Source: JAFAFN01 sp963707555 (GTDB taxonomy: Bacteria > Actinomycetota > Acidimicrobiia > Acidimicrobiales > Microtrichaceae). Taken from it: DNA of 64,000 bases. Both the position numbers and the translations under genes were made by a program. Below the pieces are notes generated by a model. It ran no database searches. It saw only the letters and a program-made list of their open reading frames with translations, and was not told where the DNA came from. Positions 16,247 to 25,740 of this stretch are shown here, in pieces (the first letter of the stretch is position 1; every line of letters starts with the position of its first letter). The DNA lies in assembly GCA_963707555.1 (NCBI GenBank), contig CAVPQM010000009.1, positions 1 through 64,000 of the forward strand. The letters run 5' to 3'.

Positions 16247-17420
16247 TCAGGTGCCGAGCACCGGGCCCAGCTGACGGCGCAGCAGGGCGGAGTGCAGCTC
16301 CTCGCCCAGTCGCACCAGGTCGTCGCTGCGGTCGATCGCGCTGCGCCGCGCCTCGGGGTTGCGCTGCTTGAGCAGCGGGAACACGAGCTGCTCGATGAAG
16401 CCGGCCTCTCGCTCGGCGGCGATCTTGTACATCCGCAGGTGCCGGGGTTCCACGCCGAGGGCGGCGTAGGCCGAGGCGATCCGGCCGATCGCCAGCGCCT
16501 CGCCGTCGTAGGCCGGATTCCCGCCGAGGACGACCGGGACGATCAGCCCGAAGTCCTCGAGCCCTGCGAGCAGCTCGGCGGAGATCCCCGCCGCCTCGCA
16601 CAGCTCGGTACGACTCATGCGTTCGACGGCCACGGGCTGCTCCTCGACGTTCTCCGATGGAGCCGACTCCGTGGCGGACGACGCCGGCACGGCACCTCGG
16701 CGTGCCCTGCGGGCCCGACGCGGGTCCTCCTGCAACGCGGCGACGACGTCGGCCGGTGTGCTGTGCGCGGGACGCGGCGCTGTGGGCTCGGCCTCGGTTT
16801 CGGCCGGCTCGGCGGGTGACGGCTCGTCGACCGTCGGCTGCTCGTCGGCCCGTTCGGCCCGTTCGGTACGGTGCGCTGCCGCCGGACGCTCCCCTGCCGG
16901 CGCCGTCGGGCCCGGGGCGTCCCCGGACTCGGATGCTCGGGCTCGTGGTGCTCGGACTCGTGGTGCTCGGACGGGGTGGCGCGACCGGGTTCGACGGCGT
17001 CTCGACCGTACGTGCCGCTGCGGAGGACACCGCGGGGTGCGACGCGGAGCGCTGGGGCGCCTCGTCCTCGTCGGGCAGGCGGTCGGTCTCGGCTGGCGCA
17101 GCGGTGTCGTCCTCGTCGGGCGACGACCACAGCGTCGGCTGCGCGCCGGGAGCGTCGACGGTGTCGACCCCCTGGTCGAGCATCTTGCGGATGACCTTGA
17201 GCGGCAGGAAGTGGTCGCGCTGCTGGCGCAGGATCCACCGCAGGCGGTCGATGTCGGCGTCGTAGAACTTGCGGTAGCCCGACGCGGTCCGCTCGGGGGC
17301 GATGAGCCCCTGGCTCTCGAGGAAGCGGATCTTCGAGATGGTCACGTCCGGGAAGTCCGCCTGGACCAACGACAGCACCTCGCCGATCGCCAGGTGGCCG
17401 CTCGCCGTCACCTCGGTCAT
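16247..17420 (-). CDS. MerR-family regulator (Rv1828-type), frameshift in linker
   Basis: The N-terminal domain (SGHLAIGEVLSLVQADFPDVTISKIRFLESQGLI, SGYRKFYDADIDRLRWIL) is a MerR helix-turn-helix of the Rv1828 kind. The C-terminal domain (MSRTELCEAAGISAELLAGLEDFGLIVPVVLGGNPAYDGE, RHLRMYKIAAEREAGFIEQLVFPLLKQ) is in another frame. A Ser/Thr/Glu/Pro-rich linker separates them, and the break lies in it, about 16900-16990. The gene starts by overlapping the garA stop (ATGA, 17417-17420). It is probably one functional ~390-aa regulator with a one-base error; the linker is unusually long. Confidence 0.75.
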
Positions 17421-17881
17421 GCAGAACCCCCGAGCGTGCCGATCACGAACACCAGCCGGAACTTGCCGACCTGGACCTGGGCGCCCTCTCGCAGCAGGGC
17501 CTGCTCGAGGCGGTCGCCGTCGAGGTAGGTCCCGTTCAGGGAGCCGACGTCGACCAGGTGGTACTGACCGTCGGCCTCGCGTCGCACCTCGGCGTGGCGA
17601 CGCGACACCGTCACGTCGTCGAGGAAGATGTCGCTGTCGGGATGCCGGCCGATGCGGATGGTGTCGGCGTCGAGTGCGAACCGGGCGCCGGCGGTGCCGC
17701 CCCGGGTCACGATGAGCTGACCGACCTCGCCGTTGCCGGGCACGTCGATCCCGACCACGGGGTAGGTGCCCGTCGCGAGCTCATCGACCTCGGGCAGCAC
17801 GGAACCGCACGCGGAGCAGAAGTTCGCTCCGCTCGCGTTCTGGACGCTGCACACGGGACAGATGATGCCGTCGCTCGCCAT
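17417..17881 (-). CDS. garA: GarA-like FHA protein with N-terminal zinc ribbon
   Basis: 154 aa. Residues 8-25 form a zinc ribbon (CPVC ... CSAC). Residues ~60-150 are an FHA domain: IRIGRHPDSDIFLDDVTVSRRHAEV, with the key Gly-Arg-His and Ser-Arg-Arg-His, then VDVGSLNGTYLDG. In mycobacteria GarA is phosphorylated at an N-terminal Thr motif and then switches off 2-oxoglutarate-metabolising enzymes. Here the corresponding segment is TGTYPVVG; whether it is a kinase target is unknown. It overlaps the next MerR gene by 4 nt and follows gcvH. Confidence 0.87.
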   Translation of the reverse strand: MASDGIICPVCSVQNASGANFCSACGSVLPEVDELATGTYPVVGIDVPGNGEVGQLIVTRGGTAGARFALDADTIRIGRHPDSDIFLDDVTVSRRHAEVRREADGQYHLVDVGSLNGTYLDGDRLEQALLREGAQVQVGKFRLVFVIGTLGGSA

Positions 17882-17889
17882 CGGAGGAG

Positions 17890-18270
17890 TCAGCCGTCGG
17901 TGAGTTCGCGGTAGGCGGCTGCGTCGAGCAGGGCGTCGACCGCTGCCGGGTCGTCCGGGGTCAGCACTGCGATCCAGCCGGCGCCGTAGGGGTCGGAGTT
18001 GACGAGCTCCGGGGTGGCCTCGAGATCGGCGTTCACCTCGACGACCGTGCCGGCCACCGGGGCGTAGATCTCCGAGACGGACTTGGTCGACTCGATCTCG
18101 CCGAAGGAGTCACCGGCGGCGACCGCCGCTCCGGCCTCGGGGGTCTGCACGAAGACCACGTCGCCGAGCGCGTCCTGCGCATAGTCGGTGATGCCGATGC
18201 GGATCGTGTCGCCATCCACTCGGACCCATTCGTGGTCCGAGGAGTAACGAAGGTCGTCGGGGACGTTCAT
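17890..18270 (-). CDS. gcvH: Glycine cleavage system H protein
   Basis: 126 aa, the usual length. It carries the lipoyl arm that shuttles between GcvP, GcvT and lipoamide dehydrogenase. The lipoyl-attachment lysine is in IESTKSVSEIYAPV, followed by the usual GTVVEVNADLEATPELVNSDPYGAGWIAVL. The start ATG 18270 is 7 nt after TAGCGT (18278-18283 on the minus strand), a leaderless promoter geometry. It heads the gcvH-garA-merR run; garA begins 8 nt downstream. Confidence 0.95.
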   Translation of the reverse strand: MNVPDDLRYSSDHEWVRVDGDTIRIGITDYAQDALGDVVFVQTPEAGAAVAAGDSFGEIESTKSVSEIYAPVAGTVVEVNADLEATPELVNSDPYGAGWIAVLTPDDPAAVDALLDAAAYRELTDG

Positions 18271-18357
18271 CCGCCGAACGCTACCCGACGCGGGAGAGGG
18301 CGCGGGCAGCCGACGTGGGCGACCCGAGCGCACCCCCGCAGCGGCGTCGACGGGCGC

Positions 18358-20845
18358 TCAACGCAGCATCTGACGGATGCGGCGCGCGTACTCCTGCGCC
18401 AGGTTCCGGGCGTCCTGGGCGGAGTCGCCCTCGGCCCAGATGTGGGTCACCGGCTCCTCCGGGTCGGGCAGCACCAGCGCCCACCCGGTCTCGTGGTGGA
18501 CCTTGACGCCGTCGACGAGCTCGACGTCACGGCCATGGGTCTGCTCGACGAGCGACCGCATGACGGTGCCCTTCTGCTCCCAGGGGGTGACCACCGCTTC
18601 GTGCACCATGTGCACCGGCGGGGCGGCGTCGACGATCTCGGACAACGTGGCGCCCCGGGCGGCGAGCAGGTCGAGCATCTTCAACAGACCGGCGGAGGCG
18701 TCGAAGGCCGGCAGGAAGCCGGGCAGGATCACGCCGCCCTCGACGTTGCCTGCGAAGCCCACGCCCGGCTGGTCCGCGTCCTCCATCAACGCGGCCGTCG
18801 AGGTCTTCGTCCACTTCACCTGGTAGCCCCGTTCCGCCACGATCTCGGCGGCCTTGCGGCTGACCGTGACCGGCAGCGCGACGGTGTCGCCGAGCAGCCG
18901 GTCGCACACCAGGTCGAGGAACGAGAAGAGGAGCTGGTCGAAGGACAGCACGCGACCCTGGTCGTCGACGAGGGTCAGCTGCTCCCCCGACGGGTCGATC
19001 ACCGCTCCGACGTCAGCGCCGGAGGCCTTGACCAGCTCACCGACGCCGGCGGCGTGCTCGTCGAGGTCGAACCCGAGCACACCCTTGGTCGATGCGTACG
19101 GGTTCACCGCCAGCACCTCGGCGCCGAGCTTGGAGAGCACGTTGGGCATGACGAAGCTCGTGGCGCCGTAGGAGTAGTCGATCACGACCTTGAAGCGACG
19201 ACTGGCGATCGCCTTCACGTCGATGGTCTGCTCGAGTGCGACGGCGTACTGCTCGAGGGCTCGCGGCACCAGGTCGATGTCGCCGATGTCCGCAGGACGC
19301 ACCCGCCGGAAGTCCTCACGGGTGAAGAGCCGCTCGATCTTGCGCTGCCGGTCCTCGAGGATGTCGGCCCCGTCGCTGTCGAAGAACCGGATGATCACCG
19401 AATCGGGGTCGTCGGGGCTGAGCCGCAGCGTGATGCCCGCGGAGACCATCGCCGAACGGCAGTGGAAGCGCGTGAGCGGCACGCTCGCGACCTCGAGGTC
19501 CATGACGTTGATGCCGCCCGCGTTCAGGCCGGCGATCATGGCCCGCTTCAGCATCCGCGCCGCACGGCTCGAGTCGCGTGACACCACCACGGTGGCGTCC
19601 TTCTTCAGCGACGTCGCGAACGCCAGCGCGACCTTCGCCGCGAGCTCGGGGGTCGCGTCCACGTTCGCCAGACCGGAGACGCCACCACGGCCGAACAGGC
19701 TGCGTGCGCCCCGCGACTCCCAGATCAGCGACGTGTTGACCACGGCGCCGGCCTCGACGGTCTTGAAGGGGTACACCTTCACGTCGCCCGACAACACGGC
19801 GTTCTCGCCGACGAACACCTCGTCGCCGAGCACGACGCCTTCGTCACAGCGCACACCACGGCGTAGGTCGGACGCACGGCCCGACGACGGTGCCGCGCAT
19901 CTTCGCGTTCTCGCCGATGTAGGCGTTCTCGTGGACGACGGTCCGCTCGAGCTCTCCCCCGCTGCGCAGACGGACACCGGTGCCCAACACGACGTATTCA
20001 CCCAGGCTCACACCGGCGTCGACGAAGCAGTTGTCGCCGATGACGGCGGGCCCGGTCAGCACCGCGCCCGGGTGGATCTCCGCGCCCTCGCCGACGAAGA
20101 CGCCGTCGGACATCTCGAAGCCCGGGATCGACACCGAGACCTTCTCGTCGAGGATGTCCTTGTGCGCCCGGACGTAGGCGTCGAGCGTGCCGACGTCCTC
20201 CCAGTAGCCCTCGCCGACCGAGCCGTAGACGCCCTTGCCGTCCGCGAGCAGCGCCGGGAACACGTCGCTCGAGAAGTCGACCGGCTCGTCCGCGGCGATC
20301 CAGTCGAAGATCTCCGGTTCGAGCACGTAGATGCCGGAGTTGATCGTGTCCGAGAACACCTGCCCCCAGGTGGGCTTCTCGAGGAAGCGCTCGATCGAGC
20401 CGTCCTCGTTCGAGATCACGATGCCGTACTCGAGTGGGTTCTCGACCCGGACGAGTCCGATCGTGGCGAGCGCCTCGCGTTCCTTGTGCTCGGCGACGAG
20501 CGCCGTCAGGTCGATGTCGGTGAGCACGTCACCCGAGATGACCAGGAAGGTCTCGTCGAGCTCGTCCATCGCGTTGCGGACCGAGCCAGCGGTGCCGAGC
20601 GGCGTCTCCTCGGACGCGTACACCATGCGCACACCGAACTCGGAGCCGTCGCCGAAGTAGTTGCGGATGGCGTTCGGCATGAACGCGACCGTCACGACGA
20701 TGTCCTCGATGCCATGCCGCTTCAGCAGGTCGATGATGTGCTCCATCATCGGCCGGTTGACCAGCGGCAGCATCGGCTTCGGGGAGTTGGAGGTGAGCGG
20801 TCGGAGGCGAGTGCCTTCGCCTCCCGCCATGATGACGGCCTTCAC
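18358..20845 (-). CDS. Mannose-1-phosphate guanylyltransferase/phosphomannomutase fusion (one frameshift)
   Basis: About 828 aa after correction. The N-terminal NDP-sugar pyrophosphorylase (MKAVIMAGGEGTRLRPLTSNSPKPMLPLVNRPM, YWEDVGTLDAY) leads to left-handed hexapeptide repeats, then a phosphohexomutase (VVVSRDSSRAARMLKRAM) whose active-site Ser is in SRDSSRA. This two-domain arrangement is known in actinobacteria and would supply GDP-mannose and mannose-1-phosphate for glycans. The frame breaks near 19860 at GTCGTCGGGCCGTGCG, where one base too many separates GTVVG from RASDLRRGVRC. The start GTG 20845 has AAGGA upstream; a TAGCGT box lies ~46 nt before. Confidence 0.85.
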
Positions 20846-20965
20846 GACAGGTGGGTTCCTTCGATCGTCGGGCGGTTGACGGACCCGACGCTACCGCTGC
20901 GCGAGCCGTGTCGTTCGCACCTGCCGGGCAGGTCCGAGCGCAGCAGTACCACCTCGGCGGGGGTC

Positions 20966-21643
20966 TCAACCGGCGTCGAGCGTCGCCTTCATCTCGCGAC
21001 CCTCACGCAACGCCCGGGGCGCCTCGGTGACGTAGCCGACGAACGCGATCATCGAGCAGACCAGGCCCGGGATGCCGGTGCCCCAGGCGATGACGAGCAG
21101 CAGCGTCCGCCATCCCGTGCCGGCGAGCGACGGGTCCGCCGCGGCGAGGAACGCCGGGAACGAGGTCATCATCGCGAAGGCGCCGCACTTGCCGATCCAC
21201 GTGACGTCCATGCGCCGGGCACCCAGCAGCACCGAGCCGCCGACGATCACCGACAGCACGATCTCGCGGATCACGACGATCCAGGCGAACACCATGAAGT
21301 ACTCGATGTCGAGCCCGGCGATCATGATGGCGCCGATGCCGACGATCAGGAGGAGACGATCGACCGTCGGGTCGAAGAGCTTGCCGAAGTTCGACACCTG
21401 ACCGAACCGGCGGGCGACGTAGCCGTCGACCCAGTCGGTCGCGCCGAGCGTGGCCAGCAGGATCGCCGCGGCGATGTACTCCTCGGGTCCGAACAGCAGC
21501 CACAGGTAGAGCGGGATGCACAACAGGCGCACCAGCGTGATCAGGTTCGGCGCGGTCAGGAGACGGTCCTCGCCCTCGGCGAGCACCTCGCCGGCGAGAC
21601 CCCGTCCTCGAGCATCCGCTGCGTGACCGCTCGTGTCGTCCAT
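20966..21643 (-). CDS. pgsA: CDP-alcohol phosphatidyltransferase (PgsA-like)
   Basis: 225 aa, membrane enzyme with about six helices. The family motif D-x2-D-G-x2-A-R-x8-G-x3-D-x3-D is present as DWVDGYVARRFGQVSNFGKLFDPTVD (starting near residue 70). It probably makes phosphatidylglycerol phosphate or a related phospholipid from CDP-diacylglycerol. GTG 21646 is an in-frame alternative to ATG 21643; TACGAT at 21652-21657 lies 5 or 8 nt upstream. Divergent from the HIT gene. Confidence 0.85.
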   Translation of the reverse strand: MDDTSGHAADARGRGLAGEVLAEGEDRLLTAPNLITLVRLLCIPLYLWLLFGPEEYIAAAILLATLGATDWVDGYVARRFGQVSNFGKLFDPTVDRLLLIVGIGAIMIAGLDIEYFMVFAWIVVIREIVLSVIVGGSVLLGARRMDVTWIGKCGAFAMMTSFPAFLAAADPSLAGTGWRTLLLVIAWGTGIPGLVCSMIAFVGYVTEAPRALREGREMKATLDAG

Positions 21644-21696
21644 CACCTCGCATCGTAGGCGGTGCGTCCGCGGCGCCTGCTCCTACGCTCGTCGTC

Positions 21697-22143
21697 ATGA
21701 GCGACACCGCACCCGTCGAACCATCGGTCTTCACCAAGGTCATCCGGGGTGACTTCCCCGGCCGCTTCGTGTGGCGCGACGACCAGGTCGTGGCCTTCTT
21801 GACGATCGCGCCGATGCGGCCCGGCCACACCCTGGTCGTGCCGGTGGAGCAGATCGACCAGTGGACCGATGTGCCCGACGCCCTCTGGGCCCGCATCTCC
21901 GAGGTGCAGCTCGCGATCGGCCGGGCGCAGATGACCGCGTTCTCGCCGGCGCGGGTCGGGACGATCATCGCCGGGCTCGAGGTGCCCCACTGCCATGTGC
22001 ACGTCGTGCCGATCGACTCCGAGGCCGACCTGGACTTCCGCAGGGCCGACGGCTCACCGGACCCGACGATGATGGACGACGCGGCCGCCGCGATCCGCGA
22101 CGCGCTGCGTGCGCTCGGACACGACGCGCACGTTCCGGGCTGA
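21697..22143 (+). CDS. HIT-family nucleotide hydrolase
   Basis: 148 aa. The histidine-triad signature is PHCHVHVVP near residue 104, and IRGDFPGRFVWRDDQVVAFLTIAPMRPGHTLVVP is the usual N-terminal core. HIT proteins hydrolyse AMP-lysine or dinucleotide substrates. TACGCT at 21684-21689 stands 7 nt before ATG 21697, with no ribosome site, so the mRNA is likely leaderless. Confidence 0.9.
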   Translation: MSDTAPVEPSVFTKVIRGDFPGRFVWRDDQVVAFLTIAPMRPGHTLVVPVEQIDQWTDVPDALWARISEVQLAIGRAQMTAFSPARVGTIIAGLEVPHCHVHVVPIDSEADLDFRRADGSPDPTMMDDAAAAIRDALRALGHDAHVPG

Positions 22144-22148
22144 CCCAC

Positions 22149-22916
22149 TCACCCCTCGTCGACCTCGTCGACCCCGTCGAGCTCGATCGCGTCGACCAGG
22201 TGCTCACCCTTGTTGCGGGCGTTGTTCACCTCGGTCGACACGGGGTGGAACGAGATCAGCTCCGACGGCGCCGGGACGAGCAGCTTTCCGATCAGCTCGA
22301 CGTCGTTCTCGTCGGGTGAGAGCCACTGGTCCCAGGCCGAGCGGGGCAGGATCACCGGCATCCGGTCGTGCAGCTCCGACATGCGTTCGTTGGCCGACGT
22401 GGTGATGATCGTCGTCGAGCGGAGCGGTTCGACCGGCGGCAGATCGATCCCGTCGTCGGATCGCGGAGCGGTCTTCGACCCGGCGTCCTTGGGCCCCTTC
22501 CACTCCTCCCACAGCCCGGCGAACGCGTAGGGCTCTCCGTCGGAGCGGTGGATGAAGTACGGCTGCTTCTTCTTCGTCGCCGGGTCGGTGGTCCACTCGT
22601 AGAAGCCGTCGGCGGGGATGATGCAGCGACGCTTGGCGAGCGATCGCTTGAACGCGGACTTCTCGGCGACGGTCTCGGCGCGGGCGTTGATCATCCGGCC
22701 GCCGATCTTGGTGTCCTTCGCCCAGAACGGGATCAGTCCCCAGTGGAACGCGTCGAGCCGTCGCGACGTGCCGTCGTCGAGCACCACGAACACCGGGGTG
22801 GTGGGCGCGGTGTTGAAGTTCGGGCCCCGGTCGAGCAGCTGCTCGGACACGGCGTCGACGTCGAAGTAGGTGGCGATCTGGTCCGGCGAGGACGACGAGA
22901 CGAAGCGGCCGCACAT
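22149..22916 (-). CDS. SRAP-family DNA abasic-site protein (YedK/HMCES type)
   Basis: 255 aa. The catalytic Cys2 is in MCGRF, which forms a DNA-protein crosslink with abasic sites after Met removal. Other family landmarks: NFNTAPTTPVFVV, WGLIPFWAKD, MINARAETV, CIIPADGFYEWT and LHDRMPVIL with the conserved His. The start at 22916 is fixed by the MCGRF motif. TAGCAT at 22924-22929 is 7 nt upstream, again leaderless. It ends 5 nt from the convergent HIT stop. Confidence 0.93.
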   Translation of the reverse strand: MCGRFVSSSSPDQIATYFDVDAVSEQLLDRGPNFNTAPTTPVFVVLDDGTSRRLDAFHWGLIPFWAKDTKIGGRMINARAETVAEKSAFKRSLAKRRCIIPADGFYEWTTDPATKKKQPYFIHRSDGEPYAFAGLWEEWKGPKDAGSKTAPRSDDGIDLPPVEPLRSTTIITTSANERMSELHDRMPVILPRSAWDQWLSPDENDVELIGKLLVPAPSELISFHPVSTEVNNARNKGEHLVDAIELDGVDEVDEG

Positions 22917-22979
22917 GGAGCCGATGCTAGGGCGGGTCACCCGTCGGCCTCGGGACGCGACGGTACGATCCGGGTGCCC

Positions 22980-24165
22980 ATGTCCACGCCCTCCTCCCCC
23001 GAGCACCCCGATCGTTCCCTCACGATGATCTCGGTGGTGACGCCGACGTACAACGAGGCGGAGAACCTGCCGCTGCTGGTCGAGCGACTGCACGCGGCGC
23101 TCGAGCCGTTGGACCACGAGATCATCGTCGCGGACGACGACAGCCCCGACGGCACGTGGCGCGTCGCCGAGGAGATCGCCGCGGTCGACCCGCGTGTCCG
23201 GTCGATGCGACGCTTCCACGACCCGGGGCTGTCGGCCTCGGTGCTCGACGGCATGTCGATGGCCCGTGGCGACGTGCTCGCGGTGATCGACGCCGACCTG
23301 CAGCACGACGAGAGCGTGCTGCCCCAGATGGTCGAGCAGGTCCGCTCCGGCGCGGCGGACGTCTGCGTCGGATCACGCTCGACGGTCGGCGGCGGGTACG
23401 GCGAGTGGGCGGCGAGTCGCCGCTTCGTCAGCTGGGTCGCCACGCTCATCGCCCGGCTGCTGCTGCGGGTGCCGGTGTCGGACCCGATGAGCGGCTTCTT
23501 CGTGGTGTCCCGCACGGCGTACGAGTCGACCGCGCCGACGATCAACCCGCGAGGCTTCAAGATCCTGCTCGAGTTCATCGGCCGCAACCGGAACCTGTCG
23601 GTGAGCGAGGTCGGCTACGAGTTCGCGAACCGGGTGCACGGCGAGACGAAGCTCAACCGGTCGGTCATCCGGTCCTACCTGCTCGGCGTGGCCGAGCTGC
23701 GCCTCGGCCGCCAGATCAACCCGACGTTCCTGCTCTACACGCTGGTCGGCATCGTCGGCCTGATCGTCAACTCGGTGGCCTTCACCGCGGCCGAGGCGGT
23801 CGGCTTCCCCGAGATCACCACCGGGCTGAACGAGGCGCTCGACCCGATCGCCACGTCGTTCCTGTTCAGCGTGCAGGTCTCGATCCTCGTGCTGTTCGTG
23901 CTGAACAACGAGTTCACGTTCTGGGAGCAGCGCTACCGGGGCTGGAAGCTGCTGCCCGCCTTCGGCCTCTACGAGGTGATGTCGCTCATCGGCACCGGCA
24001 TCCACGTCGCTGTGTTCACCACGTTGAACAACGTCGGGTTCCTGCTCGGGCTGCTCGGCGAGGGACGCGTCGCGGGTCGTGCAGAACCTGATGGGCGCGG
24101 TGGTCGCGCTGGTCGTGAACTGGTTCATGAACACGACGTACCTCTGGCGACGCCGCCAACGCTGA
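22980..24165 (+). CDS. Polyprenol-phosphate mannosyltransferase with GtrA-type C-terminal membrane domain (one frameshift)
   Basis: About 395 aa. The GT2 domain has ISVVTPTYNEAENLPLLVERL, ADDDSPDGTWRVAEEI, the DxD in IDADLQHDES, and the ISPMSGFF-like DPMSGFFVVSR. It is followed by a GtrA-like segment of four helices (TFLLYTLVGIVGLIVNSVAF to VVNWFMNTTYLWRRR). This DPM1+GtrA fusion matches the polyprenol monophosphomannose synthase of actinobacteria. The frame breaks near 24065: the true C-terminus ASRVVQNLMGAVVALVVNWF lies one base out of register. GTG 22974 is an alternative start; TACGAT is at 22964-22969. Confidence 0.82.
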
Positions 24166-24183
24166 CCGTGCTCAGCCGGTCGG

Positions 24184-25338
24184 TCAGATCCTCACCAGGT
24201 CGGTGTCGGTCGTGTGGTCGAAGGAGTACACGCCCTCGGCGGTCGAGAACACCACCGTCGGGCTGCGACCGGTGTCGACCCACGGCCCGTCGTCGGTGCG
24301 ACTGAACAGACGTCGCCGCTGGGGGTCGGCGACCACGACGAACACGGTGCGGCCGTCCGGGGACCGGGCGACCCGGTGCTCCCAGCCCCGGGGCACCTCG
24401 GCGGTGCCGGTCACCTCGACGAAGTTCGAACCCCGCACCAGCCACGAGTCGTCGCTCGCCGTGTAGACCAGCTCGCGACCGCTGTCGGGCCCGACACCGA
24501 TCAGGGTCATGGTGTCCTCACCGCAGTAGAAGGACGAGAACCCGGAGACGAACGGCGGCGGTTGCTGCTCCGACCGTCGCCACTCCGGCTCGCTCCCGTC
24601 GAGGGGCAACAGGTCGGCCACGCCGTCCACCCGGTACGGCACCGACGAGAGCCAAGGCTCGGCACCCTCTGGCGGGCCCACCTGGTCCGGGGCGAGCTCC
24701 TCCAGCGGCACGTGTTCGAGGGGCACGTGCACGAGCCGGTCGGCGACGAAGCAATCGGCGACACCTGAGCGCCGACGCCCCGGCAGCTCGGTGGCGGACC
24801 CGGTGCGGTCCACCGAGTAGTCGGCTCCGCCGGCGAAGACCACCGCCCGCTCCCGGGTCGTGCCGCTGGGCACGAACTCGGTCTCGGAGTCGATCCGGAC
24901 GCGGTCGGGCCAGTCGACCGAGCGCCAACGCTCGCCGTCGTCGGACAACACGTAGCCCCGCAGCACTCCCGACTCACACGAGAGGCTGCACGACGAGCCC
25001 GTGACGACGACGGTGTCGCCCAGCGATTGCACGAAGCCGAACGATCCCCTGTCGGGGACGGGCGGGAGCGGGTGCCAGGCACCGTCGGGCGAACGACGCC
25101 ACGCCTCGTCCCCTCCCCCGCCGACGACCACCAGGTCGTCACCGGCGGCAGCGATCGCCCGATGCTCCTCGACCAACCACTCGGGCGGCACGTCCGTGCT
25201 CCGGGTCGACGGGGCGCTGGGCTCGGCCCGACCCGGCGCCGCGTCGGGTCGGCCCTGCCCGCAGGCAGCCGACGCACCCACGACGCCGACCAGCAACCAC
25301 GACGCGACCGCTCGCCGGGCTCGTCCGCCGTGCAACAT
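24184..25338 (-). CDS. Predicted lipoprotein, beta-propeller-like repeats, unknown function
   Basis: 384 aa. N-terminal signal with positive charges and hydrophobic ASWLLVGVVG, then lipobox SAAC at ~29, so an outer-face lipoprotein. The body has repeated short beta motifs such as DDLVVVGGGGDEAWRRSPDGAWHPLP, LVYTASDDSWLVRG and LFSRTDDGPWVDTG, spaced as in kelch/BNR-type propellers. There are six or seven cysteines, including CSLSC. I do not recognise a named family. It is convergent with the mannosyltransferase and followed by the tRNA gene. Confidence 0.6.
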   Translation of the reverse strand: MLHGGRARRAVASWLLVGVVGASAACGQGRPDAAPGRAEPSAPSTRSTDVPPEWLVEEHRAIAAAGDDLVVVGGGGDEAWRRSPDGAWHPLPPVPDRGSFGFVQSLGDTVVVTGSSCSLSCESGVLRGYVLSDDGERWRSVDWPDRVRIDSETEFVPSGTTRERAVVFAGGADYSVDRTGSATELPGRRRSGVADCFVADRLVHVPLEHVPLEELAPDQVGPPEGAEPWLSSVPYRVDGVADLLPLDGSEPEWRRSEQQPPPFVSGFSSFYCGEDTMTLIGVGPDSGRELVYTASDDSWLVRGSNFVEVTGTAEVPRGWEHRVARSPDGRTVFVVVADPQRRRLFSRTDDGPWVDTGRSPTVVFSTAEGVYSFDHTTDTDLVRI

Positions 25339-25397
25339 CTCGCGAACCTACCGCCGCAGGAGTCGCAGCGGCTCGACGACCGAGGCCCGGAACGCAC

Positions 25398-25423
25398 GGA
25401 ACCCCTGCCGAAGCAGGGGTTCC
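25398..25423 (-). terminator. UUCG-tetraloop hairpin after tRNA-Pro
   Basis: GGAACCCCTGC (25398-25408) pairs perfectly with 25413-25423. Read on the minus strand the loop is TTCG. It starts ~8 nt past the tRNA 3' end, so it is probably the tRNA gene's terminator or processing stem. Confidence 0.8.
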
Positions 25424-25430
25424 GGTTCCG

Positions 25431-25505
25431 TCGGGCTGGGGAGATTCGAACTCCCGACCTCCTGACCCCCAGTCAGGCGCGCTAACCAAGCTGCGCCACA
25501 GCCCG
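25431..25505 (-). tRNA. tRNA-Pro (anticodon GGG)
   Basis: 75 nt on the minus strand. Acceptor CGGGCTG/CAGCCCG, D arm with GCGCAGCTTGGTTAGCGC, anticodon stem CCTGA/TCAGG with loop CTGGGGG giving anticodon GGG, and T arm GGGAGTTCGAATCTCCC. The discriminator is A; CCA is not encoded. TACAGT at 25517-25522 lies ~11 nt upstream as a -10 box. Confidence 0.97.
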
Positions 25506-25740
25506 TGGGAGGGATCACTGTAGCCGAGCCCGACCACGGTTCCGAAACCGCCGCCCACTCCCCGTGACGGCGTTTGAGGATGCGGGCCCTGGGGGCAGAA
25601 TCTCCCGTGAACTATCACCCCATTGCCTCGTCAAGCGTCGTACAGTCGGAGTGGGAAACTCCTCCGAGAGGATGAGAGCACGGCCTTGCTGGGAGCGGCC
25701 GTGGGCAAGGGATCAGAAGACCGGGACGGAGAACGCTGGG
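25506..25740. other. Divergent spacer with two promoters
   Basis: The minus-strand side holds the tRNA -10 box (25517-25522). On the plus side TACAGT (25641-25646) is a -10 candidate, followed by the inverted repeat GGAGT/ACTCC (about 25648-25662), then the GGAG ribosome site (25728-25732) before ATG 25741. I see no gene in between. Confidence 0.4.
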
